In this document: positions 16,850 to 28,331 of the stretch, piece after piece
How positions within the stretch are numbered: the stretch's first letter is position 1
Layout of the letters: each line of letters starts with the position of its first letter
DNA from: Pseudomonas mosselii
Lineage (GTDB): Bacteria; Pseudomonadota; Gammaproteobacteria; Pseudomonadales; Pseudomonadaceae
DNA: 64,000 nt
Direction: 5' to 3'
NCBI RefSeq assembly: GCF_003205295.1
Contig: NZ_QJRP01000002.1
Span: 1-64,000 of the forward strand
Made by a program: the position numbers and the translations under genes
Notes under the pieces: model-generated
What the model saw: only the letters and a program-made list of their open reading frames with translations
Told to the model about the DNA's origin: nothing
Databases searched by the model: none

Positions 16850-17559
16850 CAGCGCACCGAGCGCAGCGTCTGGGTGAAGCGCGGCACCACGCGGCCAAGC
16901 ACCTCGGCGATGTAGCTGAGGAACAGGGTGCCGACGCTGCTCTTGTAGTGCTGCGGGTCGCGGCTGCCGATCGCCAGCACGCCATGCAGGCCCTGGTACT
17001 CGAGGGTGGCCACGGCGCTGGAACCGACTTCCTTGTGCTGGGCATCGCCGAACAGGAAGGCCAGTTCATGCTCGCGCAGGCTGCCGCTGATGGTCTTGCC
17101 GCCGCCGATCAGGCCACCAATGGCCTGCTGCGCCTCGGCGCCGGAGACCCAGCGGCCCACGGGCGCTGCGTTCTCGCCGAACAGGATCAGGCTGACGAAG
17201 GGCACCTGGAACTCCTGGCGCAGGCTGTCCTCGACCGCCATCACCACCTCTTCGAGGGTGCCGGCGTCGAGCAGGTCGAGGATCAGCCGGCGGGTCTTGT
17301 CGAACAGCCGGTCGTTGTCGCGGGCCACGTCCATCAGTTGCGACAGGCGATGGCGCATCTCGATGTTGCGGTCACGCAGCAGCTTGAGCTGGCGCTCCAC
17401 CAGCGACACGCTATCGCCGCGCTGGTGGGGGATGCGCTGTTCGAGCAGCAGTTCGTCGTGCTCGGCGAAGAAGGTCGGGTGGGCGCGCAGGTAGGCGACC
17501 ACCGCTTCGGCATCGAGCTCACTGGCCTGCGGGGATGCAACGTTAGGCTGATCGGTCAT
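16849..17559 (-). CDS. DUF484 (GAF-like) family protein
   Basis: A 236-residue protein of the family always found between dapF and xerC. An N-terminal helix ([19 protein letters not shown]) is followed by a region with [15 protein letters not shown] that may form a coiled coil. The C-terminal half has a GAF-like pattern ([20 protein letters not shown]). Function is unknown. It starts 13 bases after dapF ends. Confidence 0.9.
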   Translation of the reverse strand: MTDQPNVASPQASELDAEAVVAYLRAHPTFFAEHDELLLEQRIPHQRGDSVSLVERQLKLLRDRNIEMRHRLSQLMDVARDNDRLFDKTRRLILDLLDAGTLEEVVMAVEDSLRQEFQVPFVSLILFGENAAPVGRWVSGAEAQQAIGGLIGGGKTISGSLREHELAFLFGDAQHKEVGSSAVATLEYQGLHGVLAIGSRDPQHYKSSVGTLFLSYIAEVLGRVVPRFTQTLRSVR

Positions 17560-17572
17560 GGCGGATACTCGC

Positions 17573-18403
17573 TTAGAGACGAACTTGTCCTTCGAACACG
17601 CGGACGGCAGGGCCGGTCATCAGCACCGGTTTGCCAGGGCCGGCCCACTCGATGCTCAGACGGCCACCCGGCAAGTCGATGGTCACCGGCGAGTCCATCC
17701 AGCCCTGGCTGATCGCCGCCACGGCCGCGGCGCAGGCGCCGGTACCGCAGGCCTGGGTCTCGCCGGCGCCACGCTCCCATACCCGCAGGTTGGCGCGGTG
17801 ACGGTCGACCACCTGGATGAAGCCGGCATTGACCCGCTGCGGGAAGCGCGGGTGATGCTCGATCTTCGGGCCCAGCTCATGGACCGGCGCACTGCGTACG
17901 TCGTCGACGCGCAGTACCGAATGCGGGTTGCCCATGGACACGGCGGCGATCTGGTGCACCTGGCCATCGACTTCCAGCGCATAGCTGCTGGCTTGCTCGT
18001 CGGCAATGAACGGGATATCGGCCGGCACGAAGCGCGGCGGGCCCATGTCGACGCAGATCTGGCCGTCGTTGCGCACATCGAGCTCGATGATGCCGCCCTT
18101 GGTTTCGACGCGGATGCGCTTCTTGGCGGTCAGGCGCTTGTCCAGCACGAAGCGGGCGAAGCAGCGCGCGCCATTACCGCACTGCTCTACCTCGGAGCCG
18201 TCGGCATTGAAGATCCGGTAGCGGAAGTCCACTTCCGGATTGTTCGGTGCCTCGACGATCAGCAACTGGTCGAAGCCGATACCGGTATTGCGATCGCCCC
18301 ATTGCTTGGCGTGCTTGGGTTGGATGTGTGCGTGCTGGCTGACCAGGTCAAGGACCATGAAGTCGTTGCCCAGCCCGTGCATCTTGGTAAAACGCAGCAA
18401 CAT
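17573..18403 (-). CDS. dapF: Diaminopimelate epimerase
   Basis: A 276-residue cofactor-free epimerase that converts LL- to meso-diaminopimelate for lysine and peptidoglycan. The two catalytic cysteines are seen in EQCGNGARC and QACGTGAC. It opens [15 protein letters not shown], which fixes the start at 18403, 4 bases after lysA ends. The next enzyme in the pathway, LysA, is the upstream gene. Confidence 0.97.
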   Translation of the reverse strand: MLLRFTKMHGLGNDFMVLDLVSQHAHIQPKHAKQWGDRNTGIGFDQLLIVEAPNNPEVDFRYRIFNADGSEVEQCGNGARCFARFVLDKRLTAKKRIRVETKGGIIELDVRNDGQICVDMGPPRFVPADIPFIADEQASSYALEVDGQVHQIAAVSMGNPHSVLRVDDVRSAPVHELGPKIEHHPRFPQRVNAGFIQVVDRHRANLRVWERGAGETQACGTGACAAAVAAISQGWMDSPVTIDLPGGRLSIEWAGPGKPVLMTGPAVRVFEGQVRL

Positions 18404-18407
18404 GGGT

Positions 18408-19655
18408 TCACTCCGGCAGCAGGCTTTCGCCGGCGAACAGTTCGGCAATGGTTTCACGGCGGCGCACTTCGAAAGCCTGGTCGCCATCGACCAGCACTTC
18501 GGCGCAACGGCCACGGGTGTTGTAGTTGGAGCTCATGACGAAACCATAGGCGCCCGCCGAGCGGACGGCCAGCAGGTCGCCTTCGGCCAGGTCCAGCACG
18601 CGGTCCTTGCCCAGGAAGTCGCCGGTCTCGCAGATCGGGCCGACCAGGTCGTAGGCGCGGCCTTCGCCGTCACGGGGCTTGACCGCGCTGACGTCCATCC
18701 AGGCCTGGTACAAGGCGGGACGGATCAGGTCGTTCATGGCCGCGTCGATGATGGCGAAGTCCTTGTGCTCGGTGTGCTTGAGGTATTCCACGCGGGTCAG
18801 CAGCACGCCGCCGTTTGCGACGATGTAGCGGCCCGGCTCGAACACCAGCGCCAGGTCGCGCTCACCGACGCGCTCGCGGATGGCCTGGATATAGTCGGCC
18901 AGCAGCGGTGGCTGTTCGTCGCGGTAGCGCACGCCAACCCCGCCACCGAGGTCCAGGTGGCGCAGATGGATGCCGCACTCGGCCAGGCGATCGACCAGCA
19001 CCAGCAGGCGGTCGAGGGCATCGAGGAAGGGTTCGACGGTGGTCAGTTGCGAGCCGATGTGGCAGTCGACACCGACCACGTCCAGGTTCGGCAACTGCGC
19101 GGCGCGCAGGTAGATGGCCTCGGCGTCGGCGATGGCGATGCCGAACTTGTTCTCTTTGAGGCCGGTGGAAATGTACGGATGGGTGCCGGCGTCGACGTCC
19201 GGGTTCACACGTAGCGAAACCGGGGCCGTCTTGCCCATTTCGGCGGCAACGACCTGGAGGCGCTCAAGCTCGTCGGTGGACTCGACGTTGAAGCAGTGCA
19301 CGCCCACTTCCAGGGCGCGGCGCATGTCTTCACGGGTCTTGCCGACCCCGGAGAACACCACGCGATCGGCGCGCCCGCCAGCGGCCAGGACGCGCTCCAG
19401 CTCACCGCCGGAGACGATGTCGAAGCCCGCGCCCAGGCGCGCCAGCAGGTTCAGCACGCCCAGGTTGGAGTTGGCCTTGACCGCGAAACAGACCAGGTGC
19501 TCGACCCCTTGCAGGGCGTCGGTATAGCTGCGGTACTGGGCCTCGATGTGGGCGCGCGAGTACACGTAGGTGGGCGTGCCGAAGCGTTCGGCGATCGCCG
19601 TCAGGGCCACCCCTTCCGCGAACAGCTCGCCGCCGCGGTAGTTGAATGCATCCAT
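18408..19655 (-). CDS. lysA: Diaminopimelate decarboxylase
   Basis: A 415-residue PLP enzyme of alanine-racemase fold type III that makes L-lysine from meso-diaminopimelate. The Schiff-base lysine is in CFAVKANSN. The phosphate-binding glycine run is LGGGVG, and the active-site cysteine segment is [10 protein letters not shown]. It lies in the order lptM-lysA-dapF. Confidence 0.97.
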   Translation of the reverse strand: MDAFNYRGGELFAEGVALTAIAERFGTPTYVYSRAHIEAQYRSYTDALQGVEHLVCFAVKANSNLGVLNLLARLGAGFDIVSGGELERVLAAGGRADRVVFSGVGKTREDMRRALEVGVHCFNVESTDELERLQVVAAEMGKTAPVSLRVNPDVDAGTHPYISTGLKENKFGIAIADAEAIYLRAAQLPNLDVVGVDCHIGSQLTTVEPFLDALDRLLVLVDRLAECGIHLRHLDLGGGVGVRYRDEQPPLLADYIQAIRERVGERDLALVFEPGRYIVANGGVLLTRVEYLKHTEHKDFAIIDAAMNDLIRPALYQAWMDVSAVKPRDGEGRAYDLVGPICETGDFLGKDRVLDLAEGDLLAVRSAGAYGFVMSSNYNTRGRCAEVLVDGDQAFEVRRRETIAELFAGESLLPE

Positions 19656-19664
19656 GGGATTTCC

Positions 19665-19871
19665 TTACTGCGCGGGCGACTCTTCTGGCTGCTCTTGCGG
19701 CTGCTCCAGTACCGGTTGCGGCTGGACAGGCTTGGCATGCTGGTGCGATTTGCGCGGGCCTTTGCCGTCCTTGCCGTCTTCCGGCAGGTACAGAGGGCCT
19801 TTCTGACCGCAGGCCGAAACGAGGCAGGCAACCGCGACCAGCGCCGCGAGGGAGGAAATCAGGCGTTTCAT
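19665..19871 (-). CDS. lptM: LptM lipoprotein (YifL)
   Basis: A 68-residue lipoprotein: signal peptide with lipobox LVSAC (Cys21), followed at once by the family hallmark CGQKGPLYLP. The tail is rich in Pro, Gln and Glu. In E. coli LptM binds the LptD-LptE translocon and promotes correct LptD disulfides. The ATG at 19871 is fixed by the signal peptide. It starts the leftward operon and diverges from cyaY. Confidence 0.9.
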   Translation of the reverse strand: MKRLISSLAALVAVACLVSACGQKGPLYLPEDGKDGKGPRKSHQHAKPVQPQPVLEQPQEQPEESPAQ

Positions 19872-20078
19872 GGGTGAAATCCTTGGAAATATGCAGTATT
19901 GCGCCCGAGTATACCGAGCGCCCACCTGATTGCCTATGCAAGGGTCGGCCCCGCTCGGCGGGCGTGGGCGACCGAAGGGCATGCGGCTTTTTCTTACAGT
20001 GATTAGCTTGTAGCTTGAGGCGTTCGCCCTTATCGTGCCCGGCTTGCGTGTGTACAGCCATTTTTCGAGGTCCCTGCA

Positions 20079-20411
20079 ATGAGTTTGAGCGAAGCGCGTT
20101 TCCACGACCTGGTCGATGCGACCCAACAGGCCCTGGAAGACCTGTTCGATGAAAGCGGCATGGACCTGGACATGGAGAACTCCGCCGGCGTTCTCACCGT
20201 CAAGTTCGACAACGGCAGCCAGCTGATCTTCAGCCGCCAGGAGCCGCTGCGCCAGCTGTGGCTGGCGGACAAGTCCGGCGGCTTCCACTTCGACTACGAC
20301 GAAGAGAGCGGCAAGTGGGTTTGCGAGAAGAGCGAAGAGTTGCTGGGCGAGATGCTCGAGCGCATCGTCTGGGAACGCGCCGGCGAGAAGCTGGACTTCG
20401 ACGAGATCTGA
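20079..20411 (+). CDS. cyaY: Frataxin-like protein CyaY
   Basis: A 110-residue bacterial frataxin. The acidic first helix (FHDLVDATQQALEDLFDES) and the sheet with NGSQLIFSRQEPLRQLW.A are typical. It binds iron and modulates iron-sulfur cluster assembly by the Isc system. Divergent from lptM; the DUF1289 gene starts one base after its stop. Confidence 0.95.
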   Translation: MSLSEARFHDLVDATQQALEDLFDESGMDLDMENSAGVLTVKFDNGSQLIFSRQEPLRQLWLADKSGGFHFDYDEESGKWVCEKSEELLGEMLERIVWERAGEKLDFDEI

Positions 20412-20412
20412 A

Positions 20413-20631
20413 ATGAGCGACCTGCCCCGGCCACCGAAGCCGCTCTACAGCAATGTGAGCCCGGCGGTGCCGTCACCTTGTATCAGCATATGTCGGCTGG
20501 ATGAGCACAAGGTCTGCACCGGCTGCCACCGCCATGTCGAGCATATCCGCGAGTGGCGCTCGGCCGATGACGAGCGGCGCCGGCAGATCTGTCGCGAGGC
20601 GCTGGCCCTGAAAGCGCGGGCATCGGCATAG
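20413..20631 (+). CDS. DUF1289 protein
   Basis: A 72-residue protein with four cysteines in the DUF1289 pattern: SPCISICRLDEHKVCTGC, then an HIREW helix. The cysteines may bind metal. Function is unknown. It is translationally linked to cyaY. Confidence 0.88.
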   Translation: MSDLPRPPKPLYSNVSPAVPSPCISICRLDEHKVCTGCHRHVEHIREWRSADDERRRQICREALALKARASA

Positions 20632-20713
20632 GCACAACGAAGGCGTGGGCTTGAGTATTTGCCCCGCTGTGGTAGTGTCAGGGTCTGCGTCGATGACGCC
20701 ACAGCATTTCACA

Positions 20714-20742
20714 AACCCCGCCCTTGGGCGGGGTTTTGCTTT
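20714..20742 (+). terminator. Terminator or attenuator before rnk
   Basis: AACCCCGCCC-TT-GGGCGGGGTT followed by TTGCTTT, located between the DUF1289 gene and rnk. Confidence 0.75.
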
Positions 20743-20787
20743 ATCTGCCTGTTGAAAATTGCCTGTTCAAAGGAGTCTGACTGGATC

Positions 20788-21198
20788 ATGAGCACCAAGC
20801 CTTCCCTCATCCTCACCCGCTTGGACGTGCAGCGTCTCGAGCGCCTGCTCGACGACCTCGATGAAAGCACCCCGGGTGTGCTCGCCCTGCAGGAGGAGCT
20901 GGACCGTGCCGAGAAAGTGGTGGGTCACGAGGAAGTCCCGGCCGGCGTGGTGACCATGAATTCGCGGGTGCACTGCCGCGAGAGCGCCAGTGGCAAGGAC
21001 TACCACCTGACCTTGGTATACCCGAAGGATGCCGGCCCCGAGGGTAATGTCTCGATTCTCGCGCCGATCGGCTGCGCCTTGCTGGGGTTGTCGGTGGGCG
21101 ACCAGATCGACTGGCCGGCGCCGGGCGGCAAGACCCTCAAGCTGGAGCTGCTGGCGGTCGAGTACCAGCCGGAGGCGGCAGGGGATTTCGATCTCTGA
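20788..21198 (+). CDS. rnk: Nucleoside diphosphate kinase regulator Rnk
   Basis: A 136-residue GreA/GreB-like protein. The short N-terminal coiled coil (LTRLDVQRLERLLDDL) is followed by the GreA C-terminal fold (VSILAPIGCALLGLSVGD). Rnk binds RNA polymerase and affects nucleoside diphosphate kinase levels; in P. aeruginosa it can replace AlgQ in alginate control. The ATG at 20788 follows AAGGAG. Confidence 0.92.
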   Translation: MSTKPSLILTRLDVQRLERLLDDLDESTPGVLALQEELDRAEKVVGHEEVPAGVVTMNSRVHCRESASGKDYHLTLVYPKDAGPEGNVSILAPIGCALLGLSVGDQIDWPAPGGKTLKLELLAVEYQPEAAGDFDL

Positions 21199-21203
21199 GT
21201 TGA

Positions 21204-24068
21204 TCAGGGCTCCAGCCGCGCCTGCAGCTGTTCCAGCCCATCGTTGAGCGCCTGCTCCAGCTCGCGCTTGTAGCGCAGGTACAGGCTGGTGGACCCCTGC
21301 TCGTCCCCCAGCAGCTCGGACAGGTCAAGGTCGGTGATGTAGCAGCGGTAACGGCCGCTGCTGCGGCGCTGGCCCAGGATCTGGCGGGCGACCACGGCAT
21401 ACAGCTGGTCGCCGTGCTCCAGTTCGGAAAACTCCTGCTGGTCGCAGTAGAGCGTGACATGCACCCCGTCGCCGGTACCCGCCTGGAGGATCGCCTGAAC
21501 CTCGTAGTAGGCCTGGTTCTGGCTGTCCATTGGCGTCTGTCGCGGCTCCAGGCTGCGGGCCTTGCCGGTACCGGAGGGCAGCAACTGGTAGTAGAGGATA
21601 TCCAGCGACGCCAGCGGCAGGCTGTCCAGCGGCAACTGGGCGTCGCGGCGCATCAGCATTGACTGCAGGAAGCGTTGCAGCGGCAGCAGCAGGTGCGGTT
21701 CGTCCTGCAGCGGCAGCCGTTGTTGCCAGAGCGCATTGTGCTCGTCGAGCACGTACAGGTCGGCCCAGCCTTCGAGCAGGCGGTAGAACACCTGGATGCA
21801 GCCGGGGCGGCCCTGGGCCAGGACCAGCGGCAGGTCGTGGTCCTGCAGGGCGTGGGCGTCCAGGTGCAGCGGGCTGTAGCGGATGCGCTCCTCGCCTAGG
21901 GCCGCCAGCACCGCATCGTGGTCGGCGAGGCTGGCCAGGGTAACCTGCGCGGGCTGCAGGTCAAGGATGTGGGTGTACTGGGCCACCTGCAGCAGGTAGC
22001 GGTGATTCAGGCCCTGGTCGAGCAGCAGCTGCACGGTGTCGAAGATGTCCTCGACCCGCTGGCTGATGGCCTGGGCGCGGTTGTGGCAGTAGCAGCGCAC
22101 CCGCACCCGCGGGCGGTGGCTGCGCAGGCCCAGGCTGTTGAGGAAGTCGCGCAGGCAGCGCACCAGCGCATGCTCGCCGTCGTAGCGCTGCACCAGCACC
22201 TCGCTCCAGCTGTTGAGGGTGATCTGGTCGAGGGTCAGCACCAGGTTCTCGCGCACCCCTGCGTAGCTCAGCGAGTCGGTGCGCTCGGTGGTCATCAGGA
22301 TGTTCAGGTCGCGGTGATGGCGCAGCGGATCGACCCCGACATTCACCAGCAGCAGAATCTCGTCGGCCACGCTCGGTTGCAGCAGCCGCACCTCGCTGAC
22401 CGTCTCCAGCGGGAGGGGGATGCTCTGTTGCAGGCTGCCGATCAGGTTGAACAGTTCGAACTCGCTCAGGTCGCTGGCGCCAGGGTGCAGGGCCAGGCGT
22501 GTGCCGCTGTCGATCACGCCGTTGCGATGGGCCCAGGTGAGCAGTTCGAGCAGCTCGCGGCAGCGCTTGATCGGGCTGAAGTGCTCCCACTCGTGCACGC
22601 CCAGGTTGCCGTTGTACAGGCCCCAGTGATGGGTGCCCGGTTCCTTGCGGTTGGGCGAGTGCACCAGGGTGAGGGTGTCTTCGGCCAGGTCCGGAGCGAT
22701 GCCCGGGTTGATCACCTCGATCTTGCCGGCCCGACGCTCGAAGGCGGCGTACAGGCGCCGGCCGAGGACGTTGAGGTCGCGCTGGTCGGCGCGGCTGTTG
22801 GCGTTCTGCAGGCGGGCGAACTGGGTCAGGAAGCGGTAGCTGTGGTTCAGCTCGGCCACCAGCTCACGGCGCTCGACCGCCACCTGGCGCACTTTCCACT
22901 GGCTGCGGCTGTCGAGCAGCGCCAGCTGGCGCTCGTCCCAGCCCCATTCCTCGGTCAGGCGCCCGAGCAGCTGGCGCTGCCAGCCGCCGCTGCGGGTGCG
23001 GCCCAGGTCGCTGAGCTTCTTGTTCACCTTCAGGTACAGGCTGCGCCGCGCCAGCTCCAGGCGTGCCGACTCGCCACGCTGGAGCAGGTAGCGTTCGATG
23101 CGCCGGTAGACCATGACGTAGGGGTCGAGCTCGTCCAGGTCCAGCTGGTTGGCGAACACGGCCTGCTTGTAGTCCAGGCTCAGGCAGCGCACTTGCGGGT
23201 GCTCGCTGGCGTAGGCCTCGGTGAGCAGCAGCTTTAGCAGCGACTTGTAGGGCGAGTCGATGCCCTTGAACAGCTGCCACAGCCCGGCGCCGACATACTC
23301 GCCAGGCGGTATGTGCGCCAGGTTGCCGAGGTCCAGGGCGTCGGTGACGCGGATGAAGCGCTTGGACAGCAGGGTCTGGGTAAAGTCCCGGTAATCATGC
23401 TCCTGGTACACCGGCACCAGCCACCACAGCGGCGTGCGCCCGGCCAGCCAGATGGCGGTACGGTAGAACTCGTCGAGCAGCAGGTAATGTTGGGTGGTAC
23501 CGCAGTCGTCGGAGCTGAGCTGGCTGTCGCGCTCGCCCTGGACGAAGCCGCGTGGCTCGATCAGGAACAGGTGCGCCTCGGCGCCCTGGCTGGCGGCCCA
23601 GGCCTCGAGCAGCTGGCATTTGCGCCGCAGGTCGGCCAGAGCCTGCTCATCCAGGTCGGGGGCATGGCAGACCCACAGGTCCATGTCGCTCTGCTCGGCC
23701 TGGGCCAGGGTGCCCAGGCTGCCCATCAGGAACAGGCCGTGGATCGGTTGCGGCGGCTTGCCGTGGCGTGGCTTGTAGGTGAACGAGCGGGTCAGGCGCT
23801 GGGCCTCGGCCAGCAGGTCGCTGTCGGGCTCGAAACCGGAGACGCCGGCGGGGGTGGTGCCCGAGACATAACCCGGCAGCAGAGGGTGATTGACGTGGAA
23901 GAACAGCGGCAACAGGGTGAGGACCTGCTGCTGGCGCGTGGACAGCCCCTCCATTGCCCGTGCCAGGCGGCCCTGGTTGATCTTCAGGAAGCGCGCGCGC
24001 AGCTTGGACAGCTCCTTGCGGTCGATGCCTTGGTCGAGATCGGGGCGGATTTCATGGGGGTGATTCAT
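21204..24068 (-). CDS. cyaA: Class I adenylate cyclase
   Basis: A 954-residue enzyme that makes cAMP from ATP. The N-terminal nucleotidyltransferase domain has GSLGT (116-120) and the metal-binding DMD (128-130) before LW. The long C-terminal half is the regulatory part of class I cyclases. The length is slightly above the 850-950 usual for the family. Convergent with rnk, 5 bases away, and alone on its strand. Confidence 0.95.
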   Translation of the reverse strand: MNHPHEIRPDLDQGIDRKELSKLRARFLKINQGRLARAMEGLSTRQQQVLTLLPLFFHVNHPLLPGYVSGTTPAGVSGFEPDSDLLAEAQRLTRSFTYKPRHGKPPQPIHGLFLMGSLGTLAQAEQSDMDLWVCHAPDLDEQALADLRRKCQLLEAWAASQGAEAHLFLIEPRGFVQGERDSQLSSDDCGTTQHYLLLDEFYRTAIWLAGRTPLWWLVPVYQEHDYRDFTQTLLSKRFIRVTDALDLGNLAHIPPGEYVGAGLWQLFKGIDSPYKSLLKLLLTEAYASEHPQVRCLSLDYKQAVFANQLDLDELDPYVMVYRRIERYLLQRGESARLELARRSLYLKVNKKLSDLGRTRSGGWQRQLLGRLTEEWGWDERQLALLDSRSQWKVRQVAVERRELVAELNHSYRFLTQFARLQNANSRADQRDLNVLGRRLYAAFERRAGKIEVINPGIAPDLAEDTLTLVHSPNRKEPGTHHWGLYNGNLGVHEWEHFSPIKRCRELLELLTWAHRNGVIDSGTRLALHPGASDLSEFELFNLIGSLQQSIPLPLETVSEVRLLQPSVADEILLLVNVGVDPLRHHRDLNILMTTERTDSLSYAGVRENLVLTLDQITLNSWSEVLVQRYDGEHALVRCLRDFLNSLGLRSHRPRVRVRCYCHNRAQAISQRVEDIFDTVQLLLDQGLNHRYLLQVAQYTHILDLQPAQVTLASLADHDAVLAALGEERIRYSPLHLDAHALQDHDLPLVLAQGRPGCIQVFYRLLEGWADLYVLDEHNALWQQRLPLQDEPHLLLPLQRFLQSMLMRRDAQLPLDSLPLASLDILYYQLLPSGTGKARSLEPRQTPMDSQNQAYYEVQAILQAGTGDGVHVTLYCDQQEFSELEHGDQLYAVVARQILGQRRSSGRYRCYITDLDLSELLGDEQGSTSLYLRYKRELEQALNDGLEQLQARLEP

Positions 24069-24177
24069 TGCGCACTCAGGCAGGCCGGGGGAGCTCTGGC
24101 GAGTTTAGCCTGAGTGGGGCGGTCGGATAAGGGGTTGGTGGCTTTTTGACGTCAGTTTTACAGCGATCCCCTGGGGC

Positions 24178-24214
24178 TCATCGCGGGGCAAGCCCGCTCC
24201 CACGGGGGCGGGCT
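24178..24214. repeat. Single REP element
   Basis: CATCGCGGGGCAAGCCCGCTCCCAC, a lone copy just past the TIGR02647 stop. Confidence 0.75.
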
Positions 24215-24222
24215 TGGTGAAC

Positions 24223-24468
24223 TCAGGCAGGCTGCGGAGTTTTAAGCACCCTGAGGAGTAACTGCATACTTTCAGCGGCATCAGTGCCCAGGCTGGTGAG
24301 GTAGCCGCCGTCGGGTTGGTCAGTGAGACCTTTGTCGTGCAGGCGCTTGGCGGCGGCGACCAATGCCGGGGAGGCGTCGCTACAAACCTTGATGCCTTCC
24401 TGGTGACTGTCCAGGTTGAACTGGGCGAGCACTTCCAGTTCGGCGATCAGTTCGGGATTGAAGGGCAT
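24223..24468 (-). CDS. TIGR02647 family small protein
   Basis: An 81-residue protein starting MPFNPELIAELEVLAQFNLDS, which I recognise as the TIGR02647 family of Pseudomonas and some other gammaproteobacteria. A short winged-helix-like layout is possible (LVAAAKRLHDKGL...GGYLTSLG). Function is unknown. Confidence 0.8.
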   Translation of the reverse strand: MPFNPELIAELEVLAQFNLDSHQEGIKVCSDASPALVAAAKRLHDKGLTDQPDGGYLTSLGTDAAESMQLLLRVLKTPQPA

Positions 24469-24519
24469 GGGCTACTCCTGACTTCGAGACAAGGATGGAA
24501 GTCAGGAGTGTAGTCAGGT

Positions 24520-24819
24520 TTATTCGATGTCGCCTTGATCCGCCTCAGGTGGCAGCTCCGGCAGGGCGCGCAGGGCGGTTTCATACCATTCGGTGTTGAA
24601 CGGGCGGTCTTCGTCGAGCATGGCGTCGATCTCGATGGCCAGCACGTGGGCCATGAGGTTGAGGATGTCCTCGCGCTCGTAGCCGACCAGGGTCAGTTTG
24701 TTGAACGTGGCCTTGGCCGCCGGCGGCTCGCCGCTTTCGATCTGGTTCTCGATGGCCTGGGTCAGTGTCGCCTCGGCGAAGTCTTCGTCGTCATTGTCGA
24801 TGTCGGTGGGCTCGCTCAT
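24520..24819 (-). CDS. Conserved hypothetical acidic protein
   Basis: A 99-residue acidic protein (Asp/Glu-rich first 30 residues, LTLVGYEREDILNLMAHVLAIEIDAML in the middle). AGGAG lies 8 bases before the ATG at 24819. No domain or signal peptide is recognised. It is transcribed toward the TIGR02647 gene 51 bases away. Confidence 0.75.
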   Translation of the reverse strand: MSEPTDIDNDDEDFAEATLTQAIENQIESGEPPAAKATFNKLTLVGYEREDILNLMAHVLAIEIDAMLDEDRPFNTEWYETALRALPELPPEADQGDIE

Positions 24820-24965
24820 GGCGTTACTCCTGTGGTGGGGGACACAGTTTGCCACGCCTGCGCCAGCAATGCCCGGTCATCGACGCCGGGCATGACGCTG
24901 GCCAAGGGTGGGGAAGGGGGCTATAAAAGCCGGGCCAACCCCATACGGCCTTGGAGGCTGTCTCA

Positions 24966-25625
24966 ATGCTCAAGCTTCATGGATTCGCGGTCAGCAACTA
25001 CTACAACATGGTCAAGCTGGCCTTGCTGGAGAAAGGCGTGCCCTTCGAAGAGGTGCCATTCTTCGGCGGCCAGGCCCCCGAGGCCCTGGCCAAAAGCCCG
25101 CGTGGCAAGGTGCCGGCGCTGCAGACCGAGCACGGTTTTCTCAGTGAGACCGGGGTGATCCTCGATTACCTCGAACAGACCCAGCCGGGCAAGGCGCTGC
25201 TGCCGGCCGATGCATTCGGGCAGGCCAAGGTGCGCGAGCTGCTGCGGGAGATCGAGCTGTATATCGAGTTGCCGGCGCGTACCTGCTACGCCGAGGCGTT
25301 CTTCGGCGCTGCGGTGGAGCCGCTGATCAAGGAACGGGCACGGGCGGACCTGCTGGCAGGCTTCGCTACCCTCAAGCGCAATGGACGGTTCCAGCCATAC
25401 GTGGCCGGGGAGCAGCTGACCATCGCCGACCTGATGTTCTGCTTCTCGGTCGACCTGGCCTGTGCGGTGGGCAAGAAGGTGCTGAGCATCGACTTCCTGG
25501 CGGATTTCCCGCAAGCGACGGCGTTGCTGGAGAAACTGCGCGAGAACCCGCACATGGCGCGGATCGTGGCGGACAAGGACGCGGCGATGCCTGCGTTCCT
25601 CGAAATGATCAAGAGCAAGCGCTGA
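24966..25625 (+). CDS. Glutathione S-transferase family protein
   Basis: A 219-residue GST: the thioredoxin-like N-terminal domain begins LKLHGFAVSNYYNMVKLAL, with the glutathione-binding GKVPAL and LSETGVILDYLE (Glu-Thr) motifs. An all-helical C-terminal domain follows, with LTIADLMF. Glutathione conjugation or peroxide reduction is expected, the substrate is open. ATG 24966 follows GGAGG; the TTG at 24951 overlaps it. Confidence 0.88.
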   Translation: MLKLHGFAVSNYYNMVKLALLEKGVPFEEVPFFGGQAPEALAKSPRGKVPALQTEHGFLSETGVILDYLEQTQPGKALLPADAFGQAKVRELLREIELYIELPARTCYAEAFFGAAVEPLIKERARADLLAGFATLKRNGRFQPYVAGEQLTIADLMFCFSVDLACAVGKKVLSIDFLADFPQATALLEKLRENPHMARIVADKDAAMPAFLEMIKSKR

Positions 25626-25636
25626 GGCCACAAACG

Positions 25637-25720
25637 ATCGCGGGGCAAGTCGCATCGGCGCACCGCCGCTCCCACGAGCCTGAGCGAGGCTGGTGGGAGC
25701 GGGCTTGCCCCGCGATTGTG
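25637..25720. repeat. Inverted REP pair between convergent genes
   Basis: ATCGCGGGGCAAG...at the left and GGGAGCGGGCTTGCCCCGCGAT at the right; the left arm is partly degenerate. Confidence 0.85.
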
Positions 25721-25722
25721 GT

Positions 25723-27117
<1,395 letters not shown>

Positions 27118-27414
27118 GGATTCACTCGTTGAAGGCGTGAACGGAAAAAGTGCCGCGATCATAGCAGGGTTGCGCCCGCCGCCGCAGGGCGCTGGTCGCG
27201 AGAATCGTCCGGTTACAAGGGGGTGCGGCATATTCAACGATTGAACGGCAGTGTTCCACGGAGCGTCTACAGTTGGACAAAGGACTGGTGGTGAATCTGC
27301 CAGGCCAGTGAATCTTTGGCCTTCGCACCGGTCTGTAGCGTGACCGCGTTTCGGTCGCCCCACACTTGTCTACGCTATACCCGTGCGAGACTCACTCAGG
27401 AATCCAGCGCAATT
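27118..27414. other. argH-algR intergenic region, no gene
   Basis: About 300 bases between the divergent genes. In P. aeruginosa the AlgZ/FimS sensor kinase gene lies between argH and algR; none fits here. Confidence 0.6.
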
Positions 27415-28164
27415 ATGAATGTCCTGATCGTTGATGATGAACCCCAGGCCCGCGAGCGCCTGAGCCGGCTGCTTGGCGAGCTGGAGGGTTACACCGTGAT
27501 GGAGCCCAGCGCCACCAACGGCGAGGAGGCCCTGACCTTGATCGAAAGCCTCAAGCCCGATGTGGTGCTGCTGGATATCGGCATGCCGGGCCTCGATGGC
27601 CTGCAGGTCGCCGCCCGGCTGTGCGAGCGCGAGTCGCCGCCGGCGGTGGTGTTCTGCACCGGCGACGATGAATACGGCAGCGAAGCCTTCAGGGACAGCA
27701 CCCTGAGCCATGTCGAGAAGCCTTTCCAGCCGCAGGCCCTGCGCGACGCCCTGCGCCGGGCAGAAAAGCCCAACCGTGCCCAGCTGGCGGCGTTGACCCG
27801 TCCTGCCGGCGAGGCCGGCGGTGGCCCGCGCAGCCATATCAGTGCACGTACCCGCAAGGGCATCGAGTTGATCCCCATTCCCCAGGTCATCTACTTTATC
27901 GCCGACCACAAGTACGTCACCCTGCGCCATGAAGCGGGCGAAGTGCTGCTCGACGAGCCGCTCAAGGCCCTGGAGGACGAGTTTGGCGAGCGCTTTGTGC
28001 GCATCCACCGCAACGCGCTGGTTGCCCGTGAGCGCATCGAACGGCTGCAGCGCACGCCGCTTGGGCACTTCCAGCTCTATCTCAAGGGCCTGGATGGCGA
28101 CGCCCTGACCGTCAGCCGCCGCCATGTGGCGGGAGTGCGCAAGATGATGCAGAGCTTGCACTGA
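27415..28164 (+). CDS. algR: LytTR response regulator AlgR
   Basis: A 249-residue regulator. The receiver domain (1-120) has the acid pair Asp7-Asp8, the phosphorylation site Asp54 (VVLLDIGMPGLDGL) and Lys in HVEKPF. The LytTR DNA-binding domain (~145-245) has PQVIYFIADHKYVTL and FVRIHRNALV. In P. aeruginosa AlgR controls alginate, twitching and virulence and is paired with the sensor AlgZ/FimS. That sensor gene is not adjacent here. The hem operon follows. Confidence 0.93.
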   Translation: MNVLIVDDEPQARERLSRLLGELEGYTVMEPSATNGEEALTLIESLKPDVVLLDIGMPGLDGLQVAARLCERESPPAVVFCTGDDEYGSEAFRDSTLSHVEKPFQPQALRDALRRAEKPNRAQLAALTRPAGEAGGGPRSHISARTRKGIELIPIPQVIYFIADHKYVTLRHEAGEVLLDEPLKALEDEFGERFVRIHRNALVARERIERLQRTPLGHFQLYLKGLDGDALTVSRRHVAGVRKMMQSLH

Positions 28165-28180
28165 ATACCTGTTGGTAGCG

Positions 28181-28255
28181 TGGGAGCGGGCTTGCCCCGC
28201 GATGAGGTGTTGCCCGCCATCGCAATCGCGGGTCAAGCCCGCTTCCGCGTGGCGC
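28181..28255. repeat. Inverted REP pair between algR and hemC
   Basis: GTGGGAGCGGGCTTGCCCCGCGAT facing a slightly diverged ATCGCGGGTCAAGCCCGCTTCC. Confidence 0.85.
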
Positions 28256-28331
28256 TTTGCTGATCTGAATCTGCGGGAACAGCTGGAGGAGCTGTTATCA
28301 TCGACCGCATTTCTCTGGATCGGTGCGTTTC